Shown here in pieces: positions 1 to 7,984 of a DNA stretch of 64,000 nt. Source of the stretch: an uncultured Bacilli bacterium (GTDB lineage: Bacteria > Bacillota_I > Bacilli_A > RF39 > UBA660); contig CAKOND010000004.1 of the NCBI GenBank assembly GCA_934096945.1, forward strand, positions 1 to 64,000, in the 5' to 3' direction. The notes beneath the pieces were generated by a model. The model was not told where the DNA came from, made no database searches, and worked only from the letters and a program-made list of their open reading frames with translations. The translations under genes and the position numbers were made by a program. The first letter of the stretch is position 1, and each line of letters opens with the position of its first letter.

Positions 1-35
1 CCATAAAATGTTTTTTCTTTTGTTTCATTTAACAT
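1..35 (-). CDS. 5' end of a gene leaving the window
   Basis: Only the first 11 codons are inside the window (MLNETKEKTFY). A strong ribosome binding site AAGGAGG lies just upstream of the ATG at 35-33, and a sigma-A-like promoter precedes it, so a real gene begins here. Too little is visible to name it. It is divergent from the penicillin-binding protein gene. Confidence 0.6.
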   Translation of the reverse strand, partial: MLNETKEKTFY

Positions 36-63
36 AAAATTTTCCTCCTTGATATAAGACTCT

Positions 64-93
64 ATTCTAAATTCACTATATGAAAAAAGTCAA
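64..93 (-). promoter_or_regulatory. sigma-A-type promoter of the outgoing gene
   Basis: On the minus strand TTGACT (93-88) and TAGAAT (69-64) are separated by 18 bases and lie 29 bases before the ATG at 35. The remaining gap to the PBP gene (about 94-356) is AT-rich. It holds only a small minus-strand open frame (152-346) with no ribosome binding site and no protein-like composition. Confidence 0.5.
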
Positions 94-367
94 GAAAAAT
101 CGGTCAACATGCATCGACAATAATTTTAAAAGCACTGATTTTACCTAGGTTTTAAGAGCATCTTTTTCTATCAATGATTATCAAAATTTTTTTGAATTTT
201 TTTACTAATATAAAATTGATATTGTATATAGAAAATACACAAAATAAAAATTTATTATCATAAATCAAATATTTTTTTCTTATTTTAATTATGCTATATG
301 AAATATTAATACTAAACTTTGCATATTTTTTTAAAATTATTTCCATACTAGCTTATAGGTGATAACT

Positions 368-2326
368 TTGAGGGCAATGAGATTTATGGTAAAATCATTT
401 ATTTTTATGTTTATATCATTGGTAGTTGTTATCATTGGTCTTTATACTTATGCTTATTTGAGCCCAAAGCTTGATTTAAAAACTAGTGGAAGTCTATATC
501 TATATGATAATCAAAGTGAGTTATTGTATCAGGGTTCTAGAAGTAATGAATGGGCTAATTTGGAAGATATTAATGAAAATTTAGTAAATGCTGTTATTGC
601 TGTTGAAGATAAAAACTTTTATGATCATCATGGTTTTGACTATCTAAGGATTGCAAAAGCGATGCTTACTAATATTAAGAAAAAATCGATTGTGCAAGGG
701 GCTTCTACAATATCACAACAATATATTAAAAATTTATATTTGGATTTTGATAAGACATGGAAAAGAAAAATTGAAGAAGCTTTTTTAACTTTGGAGCTTG
801 AAGTACATTATGACAAAGATGATATTTTAGAAGGCTATTTAAACACTATTAATTATGGACAGGGTAATATGGGTATTGTGAATGCTGCTAGTTTTTATTT
901 TAATAAAAAGCCTAAAGATTTAACTTTGGAAGAAGCTATTGTACTTGCTGGCATACCTAAAAATCCTGCTGGTTATAATCCTGTTAGTAATTATGATGCA
1001 TCTATTAAGAGAGCATGGGTAGTTGCTAAGTCAATGCTTAATAATGGATATATTGATGAAGATACATATAATAACTTATTTAAAGAAAAGTTAGAAATTT
1101 TTGGGCAAACTAAAAAAAACAATTTACAAATGATCATGTATTACCAAGAAGCTGTTTTAAATGAACTTAGTAATATTAAAGAAGTACCGGCTTCGTTAGT
1201 AAATGCTGGTGGTCTTAAAATATATACTACCCTTGATTTAAATGAACAAACTAATTTAGAAAAAAATATTTTAGAAAATAAACCTAATGATACCGTACAA
1301 GCTGCTAGTGTTATTGTTGATCCTAAAACTGGAGCTGTTAAAGCTTTAACCGGGGGTATGAATTATGCTAAAAGTCAATATAATAGAGCCTTAAAAAGTA
1401 AAAGACAAGTTGGATCAACTATGAAACCATTTCTTTATTATGCTGCTTTAGAAAATAATATGACTATGTCTAGTTCTTTTAAAAGTGAAGAAACAACATT
1501 TTATTTATCAAACGGAAAAACTTATGCACCTCAGAATGCTGGAAATATCTATGCTAGTAAAGAAATAACTATGGCAGCAGCGATTGCATTATCTGATAAT
1601 ATTTATGCTGTTAAAACTAATCTTTTTCTTGGAGCAGATAAAATGATTGATGTTGCTAAAAGAACAGGAATTACTGCTTCTTTAGATGAAGTTGCATCAC
1701 TTCCTCTTGGTACAAGTGAAATAAATATTTTAGATTATGCTAAAGGTTATACTACATTTGCTTCTGGTGGTTATGAAAAAGATTTGTATTTTATTGAAAA
1801 AATTGAAGATTTAGGCGGAAATGTGTTATATGAGCATGAAGATAAAAATACTTTAGTTATTAATCCAAATTATACTTATATTTTAAATGAAATGATGACA
1901 TCTACAACAAATAGTGCTTATGTTGATTATACAACCCCTACTGCTCTTAATATTGCAGGTAATTTAACACATAAATATGCACTAAAAACTGGTTCAACTA
2001 ATACCGATTATTGGATTGTAGGTTATAATCCCGATAGACTTATGATGATGTGGATGGGTTATGATGACAATCAATTTGTAGATGGAAGTATTAGAAATAG
2101 TGCTAAAAAAATATGGGCTACTACAATTGAAGGATCACTTCAAAATATCGGGGATAATTGGTATGAGATACCTAAAAATGTTGTTGCTATACCTTTAGAT
2201 GCTGTAACCGGTAAGCCAACAAATGATGTTAATAAAGCAACATTATATTATTATGTAAAAGGGACTGAACCTGGTGTATCACGTGAACAATATGTAATGA
2301 ATGAAGAACAAAAGCAAGAAGACTAG
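368..2326 (+). CDS. Class A penicillin-binding protein (bifunctional)
   Basis: Membrane-anchored peptidoglycan synthase with glycosyltransferase and transpeptidase activities acting outside the membrane. A short cytoplasmic start and one membrane segment are followed by a GT51 domain with EDKNFYDHHG and QGASTISQQ, then a transpeptidase domain with the three active-site motifs STMK (about residue 350), SDN (about 410) and KTG (about 540). The length, about 650 residues, is typical of PBP1A/PbpF-type enzymes. AGGTGA at 357-362 best serves the TTG at 368; GTG 359 overlaps that site and ATG 377 is somewhat distant. It is followed 43 bases later by a small unknown gene and is transcribed toward the origin, against the presumed fork. 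Confidence 0.93.
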   Translation: MRAMRFMVKSFIFMFISLVVVIIGLYTYAYLSPKLDLKTSGSLYLYDNQSELLYQGSRSNEWANLEDINENLVNAVIAVEDKNFYDHHGFDYLRIAKAMLTNIKKKSIVQGASTISQQYIKNLYLDFDKTWKRKIEEAFLTLELEVHYDKDDILEGYLNTINYGQGNMGIVNAASFYFNKKPKDLTLEEAIVLAGIPKNPAGYNPVSNYDASIKRAWVVAKSMLNNGYIDEDTYNNLFKEKLEIFGQTKKNNLQMIMYYQEAVLNELSNIKEVPASLVNAGGLKIYTTLDLNEQTNLEKNILENKPNDTVQAASVIVDPKTGAVKALTGGMNYAKSQYNRALKSKRQVGSTMKPFLYYAALENNMTMSSSFKSEETTFYLSNGKTYAPQNAGNIYASKEITMAAAIALSDNIYAVKTNLFLGADKMIDVAKRTGITASLDEVASLPLGTSEINILDYAKGYTTFASGGYEKDLYFIEKIEDLGGNVLYEHEDKNTLVINPNYTYILNEMMTSTTNSAYVDYTTPTALNIAGNLTHKYALKTGSTNTDYWIVGYNPDRLMMMWMGYDDNQFVDGSIRNSAKKIWATTIEGSLQNIGDNWYEIPKNVVAIPLDAVTGKPTNDVNKATLYYYVKGTEPGVSREQYVMNEEQKQED

Positions 2327-2369
2327 ATATTTTAGAAGTTATATTATATAATTATTATAGGTGATGTAA

Positions 2370-2693
2370 ATGTATAATTATGCTTTTAAAGAAAATGAGG
2401 AACATGTTTTAAATGAAGCTGCAGATGTTAATATTAAGTTTGACAAAAGAAATATGCTTGTTAATATTTTGTTAACAAATAAAAATATTTTAGTTTTTTA
2501 TGATACTGAACGAGATAGTGCACTCAAAACTGGAGGAATGCAAGTAATGCCAGAATTTGAAGTGTTATTTAAAGTAGATTTAGGTAATATGGATTATGTT
2601 ATTAATGAAGAAGATACTTTTTTAAATGTTGAAAAGACTCTGGTTACAATGTATAATTTTAATATAAAAGATTTCATAGAAAAAGATGACTAA
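2370..2693 (+). CDS. Small conserved-looking protein, unknown function
   Basis: A 107-residue soluble acidic protein with alternating short hydrophobic strands (about residues 20-95), without signal peptide or membrane segment. The strand-rich pattern is like a small beta-barrel, for example a PH-like fold, but this is only an impression. AGGTGATG lies directly before the ATG. It follows the PBP gene by 43 bases and is probably co-transcribed. Its last codons and stop read AAAAGATGACTA, the same 12 bases found inverted at the far side of the neighbouring IS (4136-4147), so the 3' end may have been formed or altered by insertion. Confidence 0.6.
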   Translation: MYNYAFKENEEHVLNEAADVNIKFDKRNMLVNILLTNKNILVFYDTERDSALKTGGMQVMPEFEVLFKVDLGNMDYVINEEDTFLNVEKTLVTMYNFNIKDFIEKDD

Positions 2694-2736
2694 CATTGAA
2701 CTGAACCCCAAAAGTTGGACAGTTTATAAATAGTTT

Positions 2737-3592
2737 CTAATTAGAGGATTGTAACCTGTAATTTACAGGAGACAGTCCTTTTAATTTCACTTTAATTCTA
2801 TCATAATTATAATAATTAATATAGTCATCAATCGCTAAAATTAATTCATCTAGTGTTTTATATTTATCTTCTTGATCGTAAAATATTTCAGTTTTAAGTA
2901 GTCCAAAAAAGTTTTCCATCATTCCATTATCCATACTATTTCCTTTTCTGGACATGCTTTGTTTTATACCTTTATTTTTTAGTCTTTGCTGATAAGATTG
3001 GTGTTGATATTGCCATCCCTGATCTGAATGAAATATTAATCCTTCTAGATTTTTACCATCAAATGCTTTATTAAGCATATCATTTATCTGCTCTAGATTT
3101 GGTGATTTAGAAGTATTATAAGAAATAACTTCACCGTTAAATCCATCTAATATTGGTGATAAATAACATTTTTCTCCTCGAAGATTAAATTCAGTAACAT
3201 CAGTATACCATTTTTGATTAGGCTTTTCTGCATTAAAATTTCTTTCAATTAAATTATCAGCTATCTTACCAACAGTTCCCTTATAAGAAGAATATTTTCT
3301 TTTGTTTCTTTTTAGTGGTTTTAAACCTAATTTAACCATTATTCTATAAACTTTTTTATGATTAACATTATAACCTTGATTTCTAAGTTCTAATGTAATT
3401 CTACGATAACCATATCTTTCTTTATTATTAATAAATATTTCTTTTATTTTATCTATTATTTCTTTATTTTTATCATCTTTATCTATTTTAGTAATGTATA
3501 GTAATATACTGATTTAGCTAAGCCAGATACCTTGTAGAAGAATCATTAATGGATATGTTAGCCGAAGTTCACTTACAACATTTACTTTTTCT
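2737..3592 (-). pseudogene. IS3-family transposase OrfB, frameshifted
   Basis: The long open frame 2737-3339 encodes the rve-type integrase core: WYTDVTEF, a central region ending HSDQGWQYQ, and MENFFGLLKTE, giving the D, D and E of the DDE triad. Translation continues in frame upstream to about 3490 (ERYGYRRITLELRNQGY, the usual HTH_21 region). Further upstream the family N-terminus (EEKVNVVSELRLTYPL) is readable only in other frames. The breaks lie near 3491-3500 and 3528-3536. The full product is therefore not made unless frameshifting rescues it. Confidence 0.85.
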
Positions 3593-4087
3593 TCTGTTGT
3601 TGATTCTTCCTTGCTTGAACAATGGCTCTCAATTTTTTTGAGTATTCTAATTCCGCTTTTAAGTATATGTTTTCTTTTTTCAATCTTTCATTTTCTTCTT
3701 CTATAGTTTCATTTTTCTTTGGTTTAAATTCATTTTTCATAGTCGGACGACCTCGCTTTCGTTCAACTATATTATAACCGTTTTCACGATATTTTTTAAG
3801 CCAATTATTTAACATTCCTTTTGCTGCCAATCCTTCATCTATTGAAACTGATAAAATTGACTCATTATCAATCAGAATTCGATTTAAAATTTTTTCTTTT
3901 TCCTTAGAACTATAACTTTTATTTTCATTAGTTCTTAGAATATCAAATCCATGCTTATCAATTAATCTAACTAGATATTCAACTCCAGATTTATTAATAC
4001 CATATTTTGATTTTATAGAAGGAAAAGACATGCCATTCTTTCTATCAAAATATAAATTAATTTTTTTTCATAACTTATTTTAGTCAT
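3582..4087 (-). pseudogene. IS3-family OrfA, N-terminal frame break
   Basis: The open frame 3582-4031 contains a helix-turn-helix DNA-binding region and a C-terminal coiled coil (EEENERLKKENIYLKAELEY) typical of OrfA leucine zippers. The natural start appears to be the ATG at 4087 (MTKISYEKK). It joins the downstream frame (INLYFDRKNGMSF) only if one extra A is present in the eight-A tract at 4061-4068. An internal ATG at 4031 could still start a shortened OrfA but has no clear ribosome binding site. Confidence 0.75.
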
Positions 4088-4091
4088 ACAA

Positions 4092-4125
4092 AACCCCGTT
4101 TCTATTTTGTCCAAGAAACGGGGTT
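4092..4125. repeat. Hairpin at the IS left end
   Basis: AACCCCGTTTCT (4092-4103) and AGAAACGGGGTT (4114-4125) form a perfect 12-base-pair stem around a 10-base loop. The hairpin contains the outer terminal repeat of the IS. A near copy occurs alone at 5795-5828. The other end of the IS at 2702 lacks the hairpin. Confidence 0.8.
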
Positions 4126-4151
4126 CATATCATTGTAGTCATCTTTTAAAA

Positions 4152-4736
4152 TTATTTATGTACTGTACCACTATTTTTAGGAATTAAACTATCAGCTAAA
4201 TTTGGTGCTATCTTATTTAATCTATTAGTTATTAATTCAATACCTTTAGTATAATTTGCAGATTGTGCAATATTGTATAAACTCATTAAATCAGTAATTT
4301 CATTTTCTAAATCTGCTTGTTTTTCTGCTTCTATTGCTTTGAAATGTGATTCTGGGTTATTCCACATTTTTTCACTTCGTGCAGTTCTTCTTAGTCTTAT
4401 ATCACTGAGATTTTTAAGCATTTTTGTGAATGTTATTGTCATAACAGGTTCATATTGAGCTAAATTTGCTAATTGAAATAACCCTAAATTATCATCAAAT
4501 TCCATTTTTAAATCTGTTACTTCTTCTAATTGTACTGCTCTAAAATGTGATTCTGGGTCATTCCACATTTTTTGACTTCTTTCAAAAGTTATACTTTTTT
4601 CTTTTCTAATTTTTCTTAATTCTTCATCTATCTTATTAAAAATTTGATTAATTGTATTTTGATCCTGTTTAACAACGGCATTCATTAATTCTATTGAATA
4701 AGTATTATAATTTGGTAAATTTCTAATTTTATCCAT
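4152..4736 (-). CDS. Unknown protein with an internal duplication
   Basis: A 194-residue soluble protein, not recognised. It contains two similar segments of about 57 residues, each opening with RS(Q/E)KMWN(D/N)PESHF(R/K)A (about residues 54-70 and 121-137) and continuing as a helix-rich region. This points to tandem duplication of one helical module. AGGTGA stands seven bases upstream of the ATG, so the start is well supported. The stop lies five bases from the IS-associated outer repeat at 4136-4147. There is no signal peptide or membrane segment, and no neighbour suggests a pathway. Confidence 0.7.
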   Translation of the reverse strand: MDKIRNLPNYNTYSIELMNAVVKQDQNTINQIFNKIDEELRKIRKEKSITFERSQKMWNDPESHFRAVQLEEVTDLKMEFDDNLGLFQLANLAQYEPVMTITFTKMLKNLSDIRLRRTARSEKMWNNPESHFKAIEAEKQADLENEITDLMSLYNIAQSANYTKGIELITNRLNKIAPNLADSLIPKNSGTVHK

Positions 4737-4899
4737 AATTTCACCTCGATTGAGTTATATCATATTTTTATTTTTTTTACAAGTTTAGTATGTTTCATGT
4801 GTTTTTTATAAAACTAATTTTAATTATGTTTTTATTTGTGTGTGATGAGTACAAACATTGTAAAGTTATGTAATATTCCTATAAATTCTGTAAAAAAGA

Positions 4900-4908
4900 T
4901 GTTATAAT
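4900..4908 (+). promoter_or_regulatory. Extended -10 promoter
   Basis: TGTTATAAT lies 22 bases upstream of the ATG at 4931. The -35 region is not clear, which is usual for extended -10 promoters. Confidence 0.5.
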
Positions 4909-4930
4909 TATATTGTATGGAGTTGATATT

Positions 4931-5746
4931 ATGGCAAAATTTGTACAATTTGACGTAGGAACTGATGAACCAACTTTTTATGAGGTTGAAGATTTCTCAC
5001 TTGAAACTATTAGAAAATTACCACTTTATAAAAATACTTGGTTAAAAATGTCATTTTTAGATGGTGAAAAAAGAATGTTTGATGGAAAAATATTGGATAT
5101 TTATCCATCTGAATTAGTTAGTATGATATATTATGGAAAAAAGGTTAGTTATGATGAGGTAAAACAAATAGTAGAAGATGATTTGCGCTACAGGGATTTA
5201 CTTAGTGATATGTATATAAGATTTGAAGATAGCTTTTGTAACTTAAATTTAAAATTTAAGGATGATGATGATTACAAAAAACAATACGAAACTTATAAGG
5301 AAAAATTTTATAAGACGCATTATTGCTTATTTACATTACCAAATAATTTTTCTACTTATCCTTTGAGTGGTGTTAAATCTATAACTATTGAAGATTTTGA
5401 TAGTGATGTTAAATTGGATTATAGTAGAGTTTTAAACAATATTAAATTTAATGCTAGTATGGGAAAAGACTATTTTAAAGAAAATGAATATGCTTTATAT
5501 TTGTTTAAAAATTATTTTGAAATGTTACAAAAAATTTGTAAAAATAGCACAATAGATGATAGAAAGTTATTATTTGGTGTTTTACGTTTTCATTTTGAAT
5601 GTATAGCAAACTTACAAACAATTGATGAAATAAATTTCTTTTTGGATATTTCTAATTATGTTTATAAATTCTCAAATACTAATAGAGAAGTATTTAATCA
5701 ATATAAAAGTTTTATCAATGAACAATATAAATTATTTAGGAAATGA
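4931..5746 (+). CDS. Unknown cytoplasmic protein, 271 residues
   Basis: Not recognised. The frame is open from a TTG at 4913, but GGAG at 4919-4922 is eight bases before the ATG at 4931 (MAKFVQFDVG), which is the likely start. The product is acidic and rich in aromatic residues. The first 75 residues look like a small beta domain, and the rest is predicted helical by its hydrophobic spacing. No signal peptide or membrane segment is present. It stands alone between two IS-related sequences, convergent with noc, and is oriented toward the origin. Confidence 0.65.
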   Translation: MAKFVQFDVGTDEPTFYEVEDFSLETIRKLPLYKNTWLKMSFLDGEKRMFDGKILDIYPSELVSMIYYGKKVSYDEVKQIVEDDLRYRDLLSDMYIRFEDSFCNLNLKFKDDDDYKKQYETYKEKFYKTHYCLFTLPNNFSTYPLSGVKSITIEDFDSDVKLDYSRVLNNIKFNASMGKDYFKENEYALYLFKNYFEMLQKICKNSTIDDRKLLFGVLRFHFECIANLQTIDEINFFLDISNYVYKFSNTNREVFNQYKSFINEQYKLFRK

Positions 5747-5794
5747 TAGTAATTTGGGTTTTTATTAAATTTTAATGTAATTTTGACATATAAA

Positions 5795-5850
5795 AACCTC
5801 GCTTCTCTTTTGTCCAAGAAACGGGGTTCACATCCCATTAGCCATCTTTT
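5795..5850. repeat. Solitary copy of the IS3-element end
   Basis: This 56-base stretch closely follows 4092-4147: AACCTCGCTTCT, then TTTTGTCCA, then AGAAACGGGGTTCA, then CCATCTTTT. The second hairpin arm and the TGTCCA core of the terminal repeat are intact, and the first arm differs at two of 12 positions. No transposase lies beside it. It ends on the stop codon of noc. It is best read as an IS relic, which may now act as a 3' hairpin for noc. Confidence 0.7.
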
Positions 5851-7091
5851 TAGTTATTTACATCTTTTTTTATCTTGATGTTAATGTGATATTCTGTTGG
5901 TAAATTCATTTCTTCTACTATTACATTGTCACTATCTAGATGTAAATTTCTTATTGTTTTTATTACTTCATTTAAGTAATCATTATTACTACTTTCTACT
6001 TTATTATCTGTAGTTGGAATAAAGAAGTCATCAAGCATTTCAATATTATCTGTTTGATTTATTAAATTTTCTGGTTGTGGTTTACTTTCTACTTTTGGAA
6101 TTTCAAATGTTGGGGTTATTTCTTCAGTATTCATATTGGCTGCCGTATCTTCAAGAAAATTAAAGAATTTGTTTGGCATTTTTTCGCGATTTGAGAAAAA
6201 TGCATCTGGTGTTATGCTTGGTGTTTCTTTTATTTCTTCGATTGGTTCTGTTTCTATATCTTTTAAATCTGTAACCTTATTAAAAATATCTTCAATATTT
6301 GGAAGTTCTTCTGGTGTACTAGATGTTTTATTTAGCTCTTCTGTAGGATTAACTTGAGGAATTACAGATGGTGAAATTTCACTTAATACTTCTGGGTTTG
6401 GTTCTTTACTTTCATATATTGGGGTTGATGGACTTGTAGGTGTTTCATTTGTAGTATTTTGCATGTTTGTAATGTTTGCAACATCCATATTTTTTATTTC
6501 TTCTTCGAGTTGTTTAACTGTTAGTCTATCGTTTATCACTTTATTTAATAGCTCCTTTTGTTTCTCATGTGATGGAACTTTTAGAAGAGTTCTTGCATGT
6601 CTTTCTGATATTTTTTCTGATAATATTGCTTCTTGTACTGCTTCATCAAGTGTTAAAAGGCGTAATTTGTTAGAAATTGCTGATTGTGATAATCCCATTT
6701 TTCTAGCAAGTTCATCTTGTGTCATGTAGCCTTTATCTAAAAGGGCTTGATAAGATCGAGCTTCTTCAATAGCTGTTAAATCTTTTCTTTGTATATTTTC
6801 AACAATTGCAACTTCTGCAGATGCATTATCATCTAAATTGGAAATAACTGCTGGTACTGCAGCTAAACCCGCTATTTTTGCAGCTTTAAATCTTCTTTCG
6901 CCAGCGATTATTTCATATTTATCGTTTTTTCTTCTTAATACAAGTGGTTGAATTATTCCATGTTCTTTGATAGAGGCTGCTAAATCAGAAAGTGATGCAT
7001 CATCAAAAGATAACCGTGGTTGAAACCGGTTTGGAATTATATCCTCGATAGGAACTTGTAAAACAGTATTTTCTAATTGTGCGTTATTCAC
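5850..7091 (-). CDS. noc: Nucleoid occlusion protein Noc (ParB family)
   Basis: CTP-dependent DNA-sliding clamp of the ParB/Noc family that keeps the division septum off the nucleoid. N-terminal CTPase motifs GIIQPL, GERRF and ENIQRKDL are followed by a helix-turn-helix domain. The recognition residues equivalent to ParB positions 173, 179, 184 and 201 are Q136, K142, T147 and R164; three match Noc (Q, K, R), not ParB. The C-terminal dimer domain resembles Noc. The gene sits next to rsmG, as in B. subtilis. It lacks the usual N-terminal amphipathic membrane helix and instead has a Pro/Glu/Thr-rich linker (about residues 205-365) with aromatic clusters such as NKFFNFLED. GTG 7091, nine bases after AAAGGG, is preferred to TTG 7100. 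No parA/parB pair follows. Confidence 0.85.
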   Translation of the reverse strand: MNNAQLENTVLQVPIEDIIPNRFQPRLSFDDASLSDLAASIKEHGIIQPLVLRRKNDKYEIIAGERRFKAAKIAGLAAVPAVISNLDDNASAEVAIVENIQRKDLTAIEEARSYQALLDKGYMTQDELARKMGLSQSAISNKLRLLTLDEAVQEAILSEKISERHARTLLKVPSHEKQKELLNKVINDRLTVKQLEEEIKNMDVANITNMQNTTNETPTSPSTPIYESKEPNPEVLSEISPSVIPQVNPTEELNKTSSTPEELPNIEDIFNKVTDLKDIETEPIEEIKETPSITPDAFFSNREKMPNKFFNFLEDTAANMNTEEITPTFEIPKVESKPQPENLINQTDNIEMLDDFFIPTTDNKVESSNNDYLNEVIKTIRNLHLDSDNVIVEEMNLPTEYHINIKIKKDVNN

Positions 7092-7270
7092 ATTAATCAA
7101 CCCTTTATCATATATAATGATACATTATTTATTAATTTTTTGCAAGGTTTTTTTGACAATTTTTGCATGTGATGTTTATTAAATTGTATTTTTTGTTGAT
7201 TAACTAATAAGTAATTAATGGATAAATGTGCAAACGTAGTATTTATCTCTATTTGGATATTTTTAATTTT

Positions 7271-7984
7271 TTAATATGGTTTTTTTATTATTTTTTCATA
7301 TGGTCTTAGTTCATTTATTGTTGTTTCTTTTAATTTTTTAACTTTTATGATATTTCTCATTCCTGTTTCTTGTGATAATAAGAAAGTATTTGTTTCTTCG
7401 ATTTCTCCATGCATTTTGGAAATAGCATTTTTGCTTGTTTTTATTTCCTCAGTATTACTGCCTTTCATTGCTATAAAATATTTATTTTCTTTAACAAGTG
7501 GCATAGCAAGTTCTGTTAAAACAGGCATATTAGTAACTGCTCTAGCTGTAACAACATCATAATAATTTAGTCTTTCCTTTCTAAGAAATTCTACTCTTGT
7601 GTTAATAAGTTCTAGGTTATCAACATGAATTTTATTTTTTAATTCTGTTAAGAACTTTATTTTTTTATTGTTGCTATCTAATAAAGTTACCTTTAAACTT
7701 GGAAAAAATATCTTTATTACCATTCCTGGAAAGCCTGCACCAGTACCAAAGTCTAATAAATTTTCACATTCATTTAAATCAATTACTTTTGTAAGCGTTA
7801 AACTATCATAAAAATGCTTTAAATAGATATCTTCAATATTAGTTATGGCTGTTAAATTTGTATGTTCGTTGTATTCTCTTAGAAAATTTGCATATATTTC
7901 TAATTTTTCTAACTTTTCATTAGTTACTTCAAGACCTAATTCTTTTACTTTTTCAATAAATTCATTATTTTTCATCTTTACCAT
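7271..7984 (-). CDS. rsmG: 16S rRNA m7G527 methyltransferase
   Basis: SAM-dependent methylation of G527 of 16S rRNA. The Rossmann motif DFGTGAGFPG and the family signature YLKHFYDSLTLTKVI are present, and the length of 234-237 residues is normal. The gene overlaps the 3' end of mnmG by 20 bases. Starts at ATG 7984 or ATG 7975 (MKNNEFIEK) are both possible because neither has a strong ribosome binding site, which suggests translational coupling to mnmG. Confidence 0.95.
   Translation of the reverse strand: MVKMKNNEFIEKVKELGLEVTNEKLEKLEIYANFLREYNEHTNLTAITNIEDIYLKHFYDSLTLTKVIDLNECENLLDFGTGAGFPGMVIKIFFPSLKVTLLDSNNKKIKFLTELKNKIHVDNLELINTRVEFLRKERLNYYDVVTARAVTNMPVLTELAMPLVKENKYFIAMKGSNTEEIKTSKNAISKMHGEIEETNTFLLSQETGMRNIIKVKKLKETTINELRPYEKIIKKPY

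Larger units (their letters stand above)
2702..4127 (-). mobile_element. Decayed IS3-family insertion sequence
   Basis: The terminal inverted repeats are TGAACCCC (2702-2709) followed after five bases by TTGGACA (2715-2721), matched on the other strand at the right end (4127-4107). The element is about 1.43 kb, normal for IS3. It carries an OrfA with a helix-turn-helix N-terminus and an OrfB with a DDE integrase core, both on the minus strand, with a run of A's at the orfA/orfB junction as in programmed -1 frameshifting. At least three additional frame breaks show the copy is no longer intact. An outer 12-base inverted repeat AAAAGATGACTA (2681-2692 and 4136-4147) may extend the ends. Confidence 0.85.

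Noticed and set aside
152..346. 64-codon minus-strand open frame in the first gap
   Set aside because: No ribosome binding site, extreme AT-driven Ile/Lys composition, and overlap with the promoter region of the PBP gene.
2278..2293. TGTATCACGTGAACAA near the PBP gene end
   Set aside because: Three mismatches to parS and within coding sequence.
5850..7091. Annotation as ParB (Spo0J)
   Set aside because: Recognition residues Q, K and R, the dimer domain and the position beside rsmG fit Noc; ParB would show R/T(H)/G at these sites and follow a parA.
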